DNA from: Deltaproteobacteria bacterium
GTDB taxonomy: Bacteria; Myxococcota_A; UBA796; UBA2385
Length of the DNA: 64,000 nt
NCBI GenBank assembly: GCA_018401435.1
Contig: JAGYJW010000012.1
Coordinates: forward strand, 1-64,000
Direction: 5' to 3'
Every line of letters begins with the position of its first letter. The first letter of the stretch is position 1. This document shows positions 36,384 to 47,627 of the stretch, piece after piece. Made by a program: the position numbers and the translations under genes. The notes under the pieces were generated by a model. The model searched no databases and was not told where the DNA came from. It saw only the letters and a program-made list of their open reading frames with translations.

Positions 36384-36413
36384 GGCCGCTCCACCAGGGT
36401 TGGGGGAGCGGCC
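36384..36413. terminator. Hairpin between the beta-barrel gene and proS
   Basis: GGCCGCTCC (36384-36392) and GGAGCGGCC (36405-36413) form a perfect 9-bp stem with a 12-nt loop in the 74-bp gap between two convergent genes. It can serve both directions. No T tract. Confidence 0.5.
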
Positions 36414-36427
36414 TCTGCCGTCTTGAA

Positions 36428-37915
36428 TCAGTAGGCGCGGGCGAAGATGGCGAGGTGGGTGGCCGGGCGCCCGCTGTAGAAGCAGCTGCGGCCCGCGGCC
36501 TCCTGCTGGCGCCCCAGGGGGTAGCAGCGGATGGTGGCCTTGCAGTCGGTCTTGATGGCGGCCTCGTTGTCGGCGTCATCGCACCAGGCCACCTCGAAGA
36601 AGCCGGGCTCGCTGGCAAGCTGGGCCTTCAAGGCGTCGTAGGAGTCGATGGGGAAGCTGCGGGTGCGCAGCTTGTCGGCGGCGGCGGCGAGCAGCTCGGC
36701 CTGGATGGCGTCGAGCTCTTCCACCACCCGGGCGCGGAAGGCGGCGCCGTCGTCGCCGACCTCGAGGGGGTACTTCTTGCCGCCGGTGCGCCGGGCGCAG
36801 AAGACGCTGGCCTTGGCCACGTCGCGGGGGCCGACCTCCATGCGCAGGGGCACGCCTTTGCGCTCCCACTCGAAGTACTTGGCGCCGGGCTTGACGCTGT
36901 CACGGTCATCGACGTGCACGCGCACGCCGGGCTTGAGCATGGCCTCGACCCCGCGGCAGAAGGCCAGGACCTCGGCCTTCTCTTCGTCCTTGCGCCAGAT
37001 GGGGGTGAGCACCACCTGGATGGGGGCGACCTTGGGGGGGAGGACCAGGCCGGTGTCGTCGCTGTGGGTCATGATCGCGGCGCCCACCAGGCGGGTGGAC
37101 ACACCCCAGGAGGTGGCCCAGACCAGCTCGTCGTTGCCCTCGGCGTTCTGGAAGGTCACATCGAAGGCCTTGGCGAAGTTCTGGCCCAGGAAGTGGCTGG
37201 TGCCGGCCTGCAGGGCCCAGCCATTCTGCATCATGGCCTCGATGGTATAGGTCTCGTCGGCACCGGCGAAGCGCTCGGCGGCGGACTTGACGCCCTTGAC
37301 CACGGGGATGGCCAGGGTCTCGCGGGCGAAGTCGGCGTAGACGTCCAGCATGCGCTCGGCCTCGGCCACGGCCTCGTCGCGGGTGGCGTGGGCCGTGTGG
37401 CCCTCTTGCCAGAGGAACTCGGCGGTGCGCAGGAAGGGCCGGGTGCGCATCTCCCAGCGCACCACATTGGCCCACTGGTTGATGAGCAGGGGCAGGTCGC
37501 GGTAGCTGCGGATCCAGCGGCCATACATATGCCAGATGATGGTCTCGCTGGTGGGGCGCACGATCAGGGGCTCTTCGAGCTTGGCGGTCGGGTCGGGCTC
37601 GACCCCGCCGCCTTCGGCCGCCCGCAAGCGGTGGTGGGTGACCACCGCGCACTCCTTGGCGAAGCCTTCGACGTGCTCGGCCTCCTTGGACAAGAAGGAC
37701 TGGGGGATGAACAAGGGGAAGTAGGCGTTGACGTGGCCGGTCTCCTTGAAGCGGCGGTCCAGGTCATCCCGGATGGCCTCCCAGACGGCGTAGCCATGGG
37801 GCTTGATGACCATGCATCCGCGGACGGGGCTGCTGTCGATGAGATCGGCGGCGGCGATGACGTCGAGGTACCACTGGGAGTAGTCGTCGGCGCGGGGCGT
37901 GATGCCTTGGGACAT
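36428..37915 (-). CDS. proS: Prolyl-tRNA synthetase, archaeal/eukaryotic type
   Basis: Charges tRNA-Pro. The 495-residue product is the short ProS type 3 found in archaea, eukaryotes and some bacteria: no editing insertion between class II motifs 2 and 3. Visible are [37 protein letters not shown], motif 2 [20 protein letters not shown], and the Pro-binding [13 protein letters not shown]. The C-terminal zinc-binding domain has several Cys and a terminal Tyr (FARAY). AGGAG precedes the ATG at 37915. It is divergent from transketolase across 119 bp, which include a 7-bp hairpin at 37983-38002. Confidence 0.96.
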   Translation of the reverse strand: MSQGITPRADDYSQWYLDVIAAADLIDSSPVRGCMVIKPHGYAVWEAIRDDLDRRFKETGHVNAYFPLFIPQSFLSKEAEHVEGFAKECAVVTHHRLRAAEGGGVEPDPTAKLEEPLIVRPTSETIIWHMYGRWIRSYRDLPLLINQWANVVRWEMRTRPFLRTAEFLWQEGHTAHATRDEAVAEAERMLDVYADFARETLAIPVVKGVKSAAERFAGADETYTIEAMMQNGWALQAGTSHFLGQNFAKAFDVTFQNAEGNDELVWATSWGVSTRLVGAAIMTHSDDTGLVLPPKVAPIQVVLTPIWRKDEEKAEVLAFCRGVEAMLKPGVRVHVDDRDSVKPGAKYFEWERKGVPLRMEVGPRDVAKASVFCARRTGGKKYPLEVGDDGAAFRARVVEELDAIQAELLAAAADKLRTRSFPIDSYDALKAQLASEPGFFEVAWCDDADNEAAIKTDCKATIRCYPLGRQQEAAGRSCFYSGRPATHLAIFARAY

Positions 37916-38034
37916 GGGGAGGCTCCTGGGAAGCGGATCGGGGCGAGGGACTAACCCGCGCGGGGCCGCCGCCGACGGGTAGCAACGGCGCCGGGGCCGT
38001 TGTAAGGGGGGCGCCCGCGCCGCCTGGAGGCCCC

Positions 38035-40012
38035 ATGTCGACCCAAGATCTCGCCCTCGCCACGCTCGCCGCGAATACCATCCGGGGGCTGGCCATGGAC
38101 GCCATCCAGCAGGCCAACTCGGGGCACCCCGGCGCGCCCATGGGCATGGCCGACATGGCGACCGCGCTCTGGCAAGGCGTGCTCAAGTACGACCCCTCGG
38201 CCCCGGACTGGGCCGACCGGGATCGCGTGGTGCTCAGCAATGGCCACGCCTCCATGCTGCTCTACAGCATGCTGCACCTGACGGGCACCTCGCTGGAGAT
38301 GGCGGATCTCCGCAACTTTCGGCAGTGGGGCAGCCGCACCGCCGGCCACCCCGAATATGGCGAGGCCCCCGGCATCGAGACCACCACCGGCCCCCTGGGT
38401 CAGGGCATCGCCAACGCCGTGGGCATGGCCCTGGCCGAGCGCCTGATGGCCGCCCGCTTCGGTGACGAGCTGGTGAATCACCACACCTGGTGCTTCGTCG
38501 GAGATGGTTGCTTGATGGAGGGGATCAGCTCCGAGGCCGCCAGCGTCGCGGGCCACCTGGGCCTGGGCAAGCTGGTGGTGCTCTACGACGACAACCGCAT
38601 CACCATCGACGGATCCACCGACCTGTCCTTCTCGGAGGATGTGCCGGCGCGCTTCCGGGCTGCGGGCTGGCGGGTGCTTTCGGTGGATGGCCACGACCCG
38701 GTGGCCCTGCGCGAGGCCATGCTGGCCGCCCGCCAGGACAGCGGTCAGCCGGTGCTGATCTGCTGCCGCACCACCATCGGCTTCGGCTCTCCCAAGCTGG
38801 CTGGCTCCGAGAAGACCCACGGGTCGCCCCTGGGCGAGGCCGAGGTGGCCGCCACCAAGCGGGCCCTGGGCATGGATCCCGACCAGCGCTTTGTTGTGCC
38901 CGAGGCCGTCTATGGCTTCTTCCGGGAAGGGGACGCGGCGCGCAAGGCCACCCGGCTGGCCTGGGAGCGCCGCCTCGCCGACAGCGGCCAGGCCGATCGC
39001 TGGGGGCCGCCCGCCGCCCCGCCCTGGCCGGCGTGGACTGGCCGAGCTTCCCCGCCGGTGGCGCCATCGCCAGCCGCAAGTCCTCCCAGGCTGCCTTGCA
39101 GGCGGCCGCCGCAGCCCTGCCCCAGCTCATCGGTGGCAGCGCCGACATCGCCGGCAGCAATGGCTCGACCATCAAGGGCGGCGGCGACGTCTCCCTGGGG
39201 AGTTCTCCGGCCGCAACCTGCACTTCGGCATCCGCGAGCACGCGATGGCCGCCCTGTGCAACGGCCTGGCCCTGCATGGGGGCGTCCGCCCTTATTGCGC
39301 GACCTTCCTGGCCTTTCACGACTATATGCGCCCCAGCGTGCGCCTCGCGGCCCTCATGGGGCTGCCGGTGCTCTACCTCTACACCCACGACAGCATCTAC
39401 CTGGGCGAGGACGGCCCCACCCACCAGCCGGTGGAGCAGCTGGCTGCCATGCGCGCCATGCCCAACCTGCGGGTGATCCGCCCGGCGGACGGGGCCGAGA
39501 CGGTGGAGGCCTGGAAGGCCGCCCTGGCCTGGAGCGGCGGCCCGACGGCCCTCTGCCTGACCCGCCAGGACCTGCCCAACCTCGATCGTGGGGCCATGGC
39601 CTCGGCCGAGGGCCTGCACAAGGGCGGGTATGTGCTGGCCGAGGCCACGGGCGGCGCGCCCCAGGTGGTGCTGATCGCCACCGGCTCCGAGGTGCCCATG
39701 GCGCTGGATGCCCGCGCGCTGCTGCAGGCCGGCGGCATCCCCACCCGGCTGGTGAGCCTGCCTTGTTGGGACCTCTTCTTTGCCCAGCCCGCGGCCTATC
39801 GTGCCCAGGTCCTGCCCCCGGGCCTGCCCCGGGTGAGCGTGGAAGCCGGGACGACCTTCGGGTGGCAGGCTATTGTGGGTCTTGACGGAGCAAGTGTCGG
39901 CATCGACCGCTTCGGCGCCTCGGCGCCCGGTGAAGAGGTCGCCAGCCGGCTTGGCCTGAACCCCGAGAATATCGCCCGGACCGCCCGCCGCCTCCTGAAC
40001 CTGGAGGCTTGA
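38035..40012 (+). CDS. tkt: Transketolase (two apparent frameshifts)
   Basis: Thiamine-diphosphate enzyme of the pentose phosphate pathway. Frame 1 (38035-39003) encodes the N-terminal half: [53 protein letters not shown]. At the G5 run 39002-39006 the reading moves to another frame, continuing [15 protein letters not shown] and [15 protein letters not shown]. At the G4 run 39197-39200 it moves again to [18 protein letters not shown], the pyrimidine-binding domain, then the C-terminal domain ending LLNLEA. Each change is repaired by adding one G. Because conserved residues continue on both sides, sequence error is more likely than a pseudogene. The repaired length of about 660 residues is normal. 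Confidence 0.9.
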
Positions 40013-40024
40013 CCCCGAGGACCC

Positions 40025-42508
40025 ATGCCGCCAGCCCGGCGAAAGCCCCCCGCCCGCAGCAGTCGCGCCGCCGCCTCCAAGGCCCGCAGCCCGGCCAAGG
40101 GCGGACGCAAGGCCGGCGGCAAGGGTGGGCAGAAGGGCAGGGGAGGCGGCGGCAGCTGGGGCAAGCGCCTGGGACGTTGGCTGCTGACCTGGACCTCGGC
40201 TGTGGCCGTGGGCGGCGGCGGCGGCGTGGCCACCGTGGTCTATCTGCTCTACCGCCAGGCCCTGGTGGACGTCGAGACCGCCCTGGAGGGCCCCGTCTGG
40301 CAGAGCTCTGGCGCCGTGCTCAGCGGCCCGATGGAGATCTGGCCCGGACTGGCCCTCAGCCCCGAGGCCCTGGCCGAAGACCTGGTGGCCGCCGGCTACT
40401 CCCGTGTCGATAAAGCGAGCCGCCCCGGCGATGTGCAGGTGGCCGCGCGGGATGTGCTGGTCCATGTGCCGGCCTGGGAGGGCGCGGGCGTCAAGGTGCC
40501 GGCCGGCGAGGTGCACCTGAGCTTCAGCGGCGGGGTCGTGAGCGCCGTAAGCCCGCGCCAGCGCGCGGTCTTCGCACCGGTCAAGCTGTCTGAGATCCGC
40601 GGGCCCGGCAACGAGAGCCGCAGCCCGGTGGCCCTCAAGGACCTGCCGCCCCATGTGCCCCAAGCCCTGCTGGCCATGGAGGACGCCCGCTTCTACTCCC
40701 ACGAGGGGCTGGACCCGGTGGGCATCTTGCGGGCGGTGCTGATCAACAGCTTCACCGATCAGCCCTTGCAGGGGGGCAGCACCCTCACCCAGCAGCTGGT
40801 CAAGAACCTCTTCTTGACCCAGGAGCGCAGCCTGGAGCGCAAGGGCCGCGAGGCCCTGCTGGCCATCGCCATCGAACAGACCCGCAGCAAGGACGAGATC
40901 CTTGAGCTCTACCTCAACGAGATCTACCTGGGGGAGGCCGGCGGGGCGTCGATCTGCGGCATCGACCAGGCCGCCCGCGCCTATTTCGGCACCTCGGCCG
41001 AGCGCCTGACCGTGGGCGAGGCCGCCACCCTTGCCGGGGTGGTGAGCGCCCCCAACCGCTACTCGCCCCTGCGCCACCCCGACGAGGCCCAGGCCCGCCG
41101 GGACCTCGTCCTGGACCGCATGGTGGAGGTGGGGCAGCTGGATCCCCACGCGGCCGATGCGGCCAAGGCCAGCCCCCTGGTGGTGCGGGCCAATGCCACG
41201 GGGCGCCGGGCGCCCTGGGTGGTGGACGCGGCCCTGGAGGCGGTGGAGGGCGGCTTGGGCGAAGGCAGCGTGGCCGCGCGGGGGGTGACCATCCACACCA
41301 CCTTGCAGCCGGCCTTGCAGCGCCTGGCCGAGCAGGTGGTGGCCGACAGCATCGTCGCCCTCGAAAAGGAGCATCCAGAGGCCAAAGGCGCACAGATGGC
41401 CCTGGTCGCGGTGCGGGTCTCGGATGGGGCCGTGGTCGCGATGGTGGGCGGGCGCGACTATGGCGAGAGCCAGTTCAACCGGGCGCTGCACGGCCGGCGC
41501 CAGGTGGGCAGCACCATCAAGCCCCTGACCTATCTGGGCGCCTTCGAGGCCGACCCGACCTTGTCCCCGGCCTCCACCCTGCTCGACGAGCCGCTCAGCC
41601 GCGTGGTCGATGGCAAGACCTGGGAGCCCCACAACTACGATGGGCGCTATGTCGGCGAGATCACCCTGCGGCGGGCCCTGGCCACCTCGCGCAACATCCC
41701 CGCGGTGTTGATGAGCGAAGAGGTGGGCATGGGGAGCCTTCAAAAGCTATGGTTGAACCTGGGTTTGAGCGGTGCGACCCAGAATCCCGCCGCCGCCCTG
41801 GGCAGCTTCGAAGCCACCCCGGTGGAGGTCGCGGGCGCCTACACCGTCTTTCCGGGCGCGGGGCGCTGGGCCCGCCCCAGCGTGGTGCGCCAGGCCGTGG
41901 ACCTGGACGGCAAGCTGCTCTGGAATGAGGACGCCGTCGTCGTTCGCCGCACGAGCGACCGCGCCGCCTTTCTGGGCACCCGCCTGCTGCAGGCCGTGGT
42001 GGAAGAGGGCACGGGCCGCAAGGCCAGCACATTTGGGGCCACCGGCGCGGTGGGCGGCAAGACCGGCACCACCGACAACGAGCGCGACGCCTGGTTTGTG
42101 GGCGTGACCCCAGAGCTGGCCATCGCGGTCTGGGTGGGCTTTGACCGGGGCCGCAGCGTCAAGCTGACGGGCTCGGAGGCCGCCTTGCCGGCCTGGTCCC
42201 GCTTTGTGGCCGGGTCGGGCACCAGCGCCGGCGCCTTTCCCGTTCCCAAGGGCCTGGTATTGGCCACCCTCTGCACCGAGAGCAACCAGCCGGCCGAGGC
42301 CGCCTGCCCGGAGAGCTGGAGCGAGTATTACACCGAAGGCACGGTCCCGCTGGCGGGCTGCCGCCTGCATGGCGGCCCCCTCGACAACGCTGGCGACGCC
42401 CTCACCAGCGCCTGGGAGCGCATGAAGGCGAAGATGGGGGGCAACGACAAGGAGGCGCCCGCGGTGGAGGAGCCCTCCCGCCGCAGGCTCTTTGGCCGCA
42501 AGCGCTGA
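40025..42508 (+). CDS. mrcB: Class A penicillin-binding protein (PBP1B type)
   Basis: Bifunctional peptidoglycan synthase. The 827-residue product has a cytoplasmic basic tail (about 50 residues, Lys/Arg/Gly rich) and a membrane anchor (about 55-75). A UB2H-like domain follows ([20 protein letters not shown]), the hallmark of PBP1B. The GT51 domain has [19 protein letters not shown] and [12 protein letters not shown]. The transpeptidase domain has VGSTIKP (nucleophile Ser496), TSRN and [10 protein letters not shown]. Unlike the PBP at 5983-8754 it has no Cys-rich insertion. In proteobacteria UB2H binds the lipoprotein activator LpoB; no such gene is adjacent. It starts 12 nt after transketolase. 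Confidence 0.93.
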   Translation: MPPARRKPPARSSRAAASKARSPAKGGRKAGGKGGQKGRGGGGSWGKRLGRWLLTWTSAVAVGGGGGVATVVYLLYRQALVDVETALEGPVWQSSGAVLSGPMEIWPGLALSPEALAEDLVAAGYSRVDKASRPGDVQVAARDVLVHVPAWEGAGVKVPAGEVHLSFSGGVVSAVSPRQRAVFAPVKLSEIRGPGNESRSPVALKDLPPHVPQALLAMEDARFYSHEGLDPVGILRAVLINSFTDQPLQGGSTLTQQLVKNLFLTQERSLERKGREALLAIAIEQTRSKDEILELYLNEIYLGEAGGASICGIDQAARAYFGTSAERLTVGEAATLAGVVSAPNRYSPLRHPDEAQARRDLVLDRMVEVGQLDPHAADAAKASPLVVRANATGRRAPWVVDAALEAVEGGLGEGSVAARGVTIHTTLQPALQRLAEQVVADSIVALEKEHPEAKGAQMALVAVRVSDGAVVAMVGGRDYGESQFNRALHGRRQVGSTIKPLTYLGAFEADPTLSPASTLLDEPLSRVVDGKTWEPHNYDGRYVGEITLRRALATSRNIPAVLMSEEVGMGSLQKLWLNLGLSGATQNPAAALGSFEATPVEVAGAYTVFPGAGRWARPSVVRQAVDLDGKLLWNEDAVVVRRTSDRAAFLGTRLLQAVVEEGTGRKASTFGATGAVGGKTGTTDNERDAWFVGVTPELAIAVWVGFDRGRSVKLTGSEAALPAWSRFVAGSGTSAGAFPVPKGLVLATLCTESNQPAEAACPESWSEYYTEGTVPLAGCRLHGGPLDNAGDALTSAWERMKAKMGGNDKEAPAVEEPSRRRLFGRKR

Positions 42509-42535
42509 AGGCGCCCCGGCCTGCGCGATGCCGGC

Positions 42536-43486
<951 letters not shown>

Positions 43487-43617
43487 CCTGCCTCCAGATG
43501 GAGGGGCCCGCTAACGCGGGGGGCGCGGCCTTGTCCCGTGCGGCCTGACGGGTCGCCCACGGGGCGACTACAGTGCGCGACAGCAGGGGCCCGTCTGCCG
43601 GCCCCGAGGAGCCCCCG

Positions 43618-44613
43618 GTGAACAGCCCGACCCGCCCCAATGGTCGCCCCAGCACCTCCTTTGGCAAGCTGCGCCAGCGGGCTGCGGCCCGCGGCCTGGC
43701 CACCACCTTCGAAAGCCTCGCCCGCTTGGGCGGGCTGGCGCCCCAGGCCCGCCCCGAACGCCACGGCCTGCGCGTCGTGCGAGATGTGGCCTACAAGGGG
43801 GGGGATCACCCGGCCTGGACCCTCGACATCTACGAGCCCCAGGGACTACGGGGCAAGGCGCCGGTGGTCTTCTATGTGCATGGCGGCGGCTTCCGCATGC
43901 TCAGCAAGGACACCCACTGGCTGATGGGGCTGGCCTTCGCCCGGGAGGGCTGGCGGGTGGTCAGCGTCAACTACCGCCTGGCGCCCAAGCACCCCTTTCC
44001 TGCTGCGGCCGAGGACTGCTGCGCCGCATTCGCCTGGATGATCGACCAGGCCGATGCCCGGGGCTTCGATCTGGACCAGCTGGTGATCGCCGGGGAGTCG
44101 GCGGGCGCCAACCTGGCCACGATGCTGACGGTGGCCTGCCTCTACCCCCGCCCGGAACCCTGGGCTGCGGCCATCTTTGCCCGGGGCGTGGTGCCCAGGG
44201 TGGTGCTGCCCGCTTGCGGCGTGCTGGAGGTCAGCAACCCGGAGCGCTTCTCGGCCCGGCGCAAGCTGCCCATGGTGGTGCAGGACGCCATCTACCGTTG
44301 CTGCGACAGCTACCTGCCCCCCGGATCCGACCCGGAGGCCTCGGCGCTGGCCAGCCCGCTCACCCTGCTGGAGGCCGCCGATCCGCCGGAACGGCCGCTG
44401 CCGGCCTTCTTTGCGCCGGTGGGCACCCGGGATCCGCTGCTGGATGACACCCGGCGCTTGCAGGCCGCGGTGAGCAACCTGGGGGGGCGCTGCGAGGCCC
44501 GCTACTACCCAGGCGAGGTGCACGCCTTCCACGCCTTCTTGTGGCGCAGCAACGCCCAGCGCTGCTGGCAGGAGATGTTGGGCTTCACCCGGGAAAACCT
44601 GGGGCCTGCGTGA
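43618..44613 (+). CDS. Alpha/beta hydrolase, hormone-sensitive-lipase-like esterase
   Basis: The 331-residue product has the family IV esterase signature: VVFYVHGGGFRML (HGGG oxyanion motif), VNYRLAPKHPFPAAAEDC, the nucleophile elbow IAGESAGANLAT, then GTRDPLLDD (catalytic Asp) and GEVHAFHAFL (catalytic His). GTG 43618 is chosen because GAGGA lies before it and the upstream GTG at 43573 lacks one. The natural substrate is unknown; these enzymes hydrolyse short-chain esters. Its stop overlaps the GTG start of the LysM gene (GTGA), indicating coupling. A 7-bp hairpin at 43552-43568 lies in its upstream region. Confidence 0.9.
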   Translation: MNSPTRPNGRPSTSFGKLRQRAAARGLATTFESLARLGGLAPQARPERHGLRVVRDVAYKGGDHPAWTLDIYEPQGLRGKAPVVFYVHGGGFRMLSKDTHWLMGLAFAREGWRVVSVNYRLAPKHPFPAAAEDCCAAFAWMIDQADARGFDLDQLVIAGESAGANLATMLTVACLYPRPEPWAAAIFARGVVPRVVLPACGVLEVSNPERFSARRKLPMVVQDAIYRCCDSYLPPGSDPEASALASPLTLLEAADPPERPLPAFFAPVGTRDPLLDDTRRLQAAVSNLGGRCEARYYPGEVHAFHAFLWRSNAQRCWQEMLGFTRENLGPA

Positions 44614-45331
44614 GCCCGAGCGGCCGCTCCCGCGCCCCGCTTTGGATGCTCGCCCTGGTGCTGCTGGCCCTTGGAGTCGCCGGAGGCTGGATCTTGCTGC
44701 AGCCCCCTGCGGCGCCACCCCCCCTGGCCTACACGGTCCTGCGCGGAGACAGCCTGTCGAAGATCGCCCGGGCCCACGGGGTGAGCGTGGCAGAGCTGCG
44801 CCAATGGAACGGGCTCAAAGGCGATCTCATCGAGCCGGGGCAGGTGCTGCTGGTCTTTCAGGACGCGGCCACACCGGTCGGGGCGGCCCCGCCCCGCAAG
44901 GCCCGCCGGCCCAGCACCCGCAGCGCCGGCGGCAGGTCGCGGCCGGCGCGCCCTCCGCCGCGGGCAGCCTGGTGCTGCCGCCCGAGGGCCGCTGCCTGGA
45001 GGGCCCGATCCTGGATGAAGATGGGGGCGACGAGGCCGCTTTCGCCGCGTCCGTTGGCCTTGGGCACGGGCAGGTCAAGGCCGGCATGGACGCTGCGCTG
45101 GGCCTGCTGGGCCGCTGCCTGGAGCCCGGCGCCGCAGCAGAAGGCACCTTGGACCTGGAGATCACGGTGGCCTGCACGGGCCGGGTGGCGGCGGTGGCGG
45201 TGTTGGACGCCGATGGCCTCCCCGCCAGCCTGGTGAGCTGCGTGACCGGCACCCTGGCCTATGCGGCCTTTCCCCCGCACGACATGCCCGACGGCTTCAC
45301 CTTCGGCTATCCGATGCAGTTCATGCCCTGA
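44610..45331 (+). CDS. LysM and AgmX/PglI C-terminal domain protein (one apparent frameshift)
   Basis: From GTG 44610 the frame gives a membrane anchor (MLALVLLALGVAGGWILL) and a LysM peptidoglycan-binding domain (YTVLRGDSLSKIARAHGV, LRQWNGLKGDLIEPGQVL). Between about 44880 and 44945 the frame must change. The other frame then reads GSLVLPPEGRCLEG and a domain like the AgmX/PglI or TonB-C fold (LDLEITVACTGRVAAVAV ... YAAFPPHDMPDGFTFGYPM) to the stop at 45331. One missing base in a C/G run explains it. AgmX/PglI domains occur in myxobacterial motility and envelope proteins; LysM fits a wall-associated role. It is coupled to the esterase by GTGA. Confidence 0.7.
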
Positions 45332-45341
45332 TGGCGGCGGC

Positions 45342-47485
45342 TCAGAGGGCGACCTCGGGGGGCGGACCCAAGGGCGGCTCGACGCTCTCGCCGCGCAGAT
45401 CCTGGCGCTGGTGGTCCAGGACCAGCCGGTGCAGGCGGTCCTCGTCAGCGGTGCTGATGCGCTCGAAGCGGCAGGCGTGCAGGATCTGCCCCTCGGCGTC
45501 GGGGGCATCCACCCGGGTCACCCGCAAGCGGGCCTGCAGGGTGTGGCCCGGCAGGCTGATCTCGACGGTTCGGGCCTCGCCGATCGGCAGGGCGCGGTCG
45601 GTTACCAGGGCGCAGCCGCCAATGGCGAGGTCCCGCACGCGGCCGTCGCGGGCGGCGCCCGGCGGCACGCGCTCACCCCGCGTCACCAGGGGCTGGATGC
45701 GGGCAGGCAGGTCCCGGCGGCCCGCAAGCCCTCGCGCTGGTTGAAGAGACGGATGTCGCCCCGGTCTTGGAGCACCAGCAGGTAACGAGGCGGATCGCCG
45801 CGTTCGCGCAGGCGGGCGGGCAGCGGCACGGGCTCGTCCACCACGGCGTCGAATTGGTAGACGCCCTCCAGCTGACCCAGCTCCACCGTGACCCGCTGCA
45901 GGCGCCGGGGGCATCGGCTGGCGGCCCAGCCCCGCGGGTGCAACACGGTGAGCCCTGGCTGCGTCTCGATGCGGCGGTCGCCAATGACCAGGGTGACGCT
46001 GTGGGCGGCGCCCGTCAGCCGGGCGACGGTGCGGGGCGACAGGCCCTGCCAGGAGTAGGTGCGCGCAGGTGCCCGGCAGCGCGCCCAGAAGGCGCTGAGG
46101 AAGGCCGGCCCCAGGGCGTGTACCACCCGCAGGGACTCTCCTCGGGCGTCAAAGCGCAGGCTGTCGGCGAAGTCGTCATCCAGCCGGTGGGACCGGGAGA
46201 GGTCGGCGGTGGGCCAGCTGCGCAGGCCGGGCTCGTCATCGGGGTCTTCGGGCAGGAAGGCGACGGTGGACCCCGTGAGCATCCAGGCCCCGGTGCGGGC
46301 GTCGCCCCCGTCCAGCAGCAGGGCCGGGGTGAGCAGCAGGGGCAGCTCGCGGGCGGCGGGCTCTCGACCGCGCCAGGCCCCCAGCAAGGCCCGCGACCAC
46401 AGGTTCACGCCTTCGGGTTCCAGCGCGGCCCGCAGCTGCTCGTGGTGCACCATGCGCACCATGCGGACAAAGCCGTGCTCGTCGTCGAGCAGCTCGATGC
46501 GGTGGCGTTGGCCGGCGTGGCTGATCTCGACCACGCGGTCGTCGCCGCCCGGGCGCCGAATCCGCCGCACCTGGGCCCAGGGGATGGTGAAGGCCTTGAC
46601 CCCGATGAGGTTGTCCAGCAGCCCGGTGGGCTCGAAACGCAGGGCGGTGCTGCTGAGGCTGATCTGGCCCCGGTGCACGATCGGGCCGCGCCACCAGGCT
46701 GCCCGCAGGGTGGGCCCCATGGACTCGGTCACCGGCTCTGCGGGCTCCCCCCGCATCAGGCGGCCCAGGCGGTCGGCCGCCGCGACGGTCAGGGCGCCGC
46801 GAAGCTGCAAGGACAAGCCTGCCGTGCGCAAAGACAGGGCGCCGCCCTTGGGCTGCAGGTCGACCTCGAGCAGGTCGGCGGGACGCAGGCTCTGGGGGTC
46901 GAGGCCTTCTCCCCCGCGCACGCGCTCGATGGGGATCACCTGAAGCAGGTCCTGGCTGAGCACCATGCGGGCGGCGGTCCAGGGCGCGCTGCCCACCTGC
47001 AGGTCGACGATGCCGCTGAGCAGGCTGTCGCTGCGGGTGCCGATGGCGGCCCCATCGGGCCCGCGCCCCAGGCCGGGCAGGCGCCGACGCAGCACCGTGA
47101 CAATCCCGCCGAGCTGCGCCCCCGAGAAGCGCAAGGAGGTGCCTGCGGCCGTGAGCGCCAGGAAGTCCCCGGCGGGGGATGCGCTCAGGGCAGTCAGCTC
47201 GTCCAGGGGCAGGTCGATATCCCGCGCACCCAGCTGGCGATCCAGGTCGCCTGTGGCCCGAAAGCGGATTTGATCGCCCACGATGGAGAGCAGGCCCCCG
47301 TGGGCAATGGCGCCGCGCAACAAGCTGGCGCTGGCTTGCACATGGGGGACGCTGGGCTCATCGTCGCCGGGCTCTTTGTTGCCGGGCTCTTTGTTGCCGG
47401 GCGCTGCGTTGCCGGGCGCTGCGTTGCCGGGCGCTGCGTTGCCGGGCGCTGCGTTGCCTCTGAGGCGCTCTGGATCGGTGGACAT
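45342..47485 (-). CDS. Large PilZ-domain protein (one apparent frameshift)
   Basis: From ATG 47485 the frame reads about 590 residues. It opens with a short repetitive N-terminus (NAAPG units) and continues with several beta-rich modules of similar shape (for example RGPIVHRGQISLSSTALRFE), like repeated PH/GRAM-type folds. Near 45715-45730 the frame changes. The other frame supplies a PilZ domain: RRDLPARIQPLVTRGER and RVRDLAIGGCALV, ending at 45342. PilZ domains bind cyclic di-GMP through RxxxR and (D/N)xSxxG. Here the second motif has Ala instead of Ser, so binding is uncertain. A perfect inverted repeat lies just upstream of the start. Confidence 0.65.
47371..47458. repeat. Six-copy 15-bp tandem repeat in the PilZ gene
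   Basis: Units of GCGCTGCGTTGCCGG (four, the last partial) and GCTCTTTGTTGCCGG (two) follow each other without spacers. On the coding strand they encode (NAAPG)4(NKEPG)2 in the flexible N-terminus. In-frame 15-bp units allow copy number to vary without frame loss. Confidence 0.9.
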
Positions 47486-47511
47486 GGCGGGCTCGGGGCA
47501 AGGGGCGCAAT

Positions 47512-47538
47512 GCAACAAGATAAAACGCTGCTTGTTGC
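47512..47538. promoter_or_regulatory. Perfect inverted repeat upstream of the PilZ gene
   Basis: GCAACAAG (47512-47519) and CTTGTTGC (47531-47538) form an 8-bp palindrome with an 11-bp AT-rich spacer, 27-53 bp before the start codon at 47485. The AT-rich patch stands out in this genome. It could be an operator or a leader hairpin. Confidence 0.45.
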
Positions 47539-47627
47539 AGGATAGCGTACCGTCGCCGGCCGGTGGCCAGTAAACTCTTGTCATTGCACCTGCGCGGCCC
47601 TCTCGGCGAGCCGCGCCGGGGCGGGGA

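Noticed and set aside
38600-41743. Very long open frame on the strand opposite tkt and mrcB
   Set aside because: It is a shadow caused by high GC; it has no recognisable domain and lies over two clear genes. The same holds for the long frames opposite 2101-4740 and 9398-12349.
47371-47458. Tandem repeat considered as a CRISPR array
   Set aside because: Units are 15 bp with no spacers and stay in frame inside a coding region; no cas gene is near.
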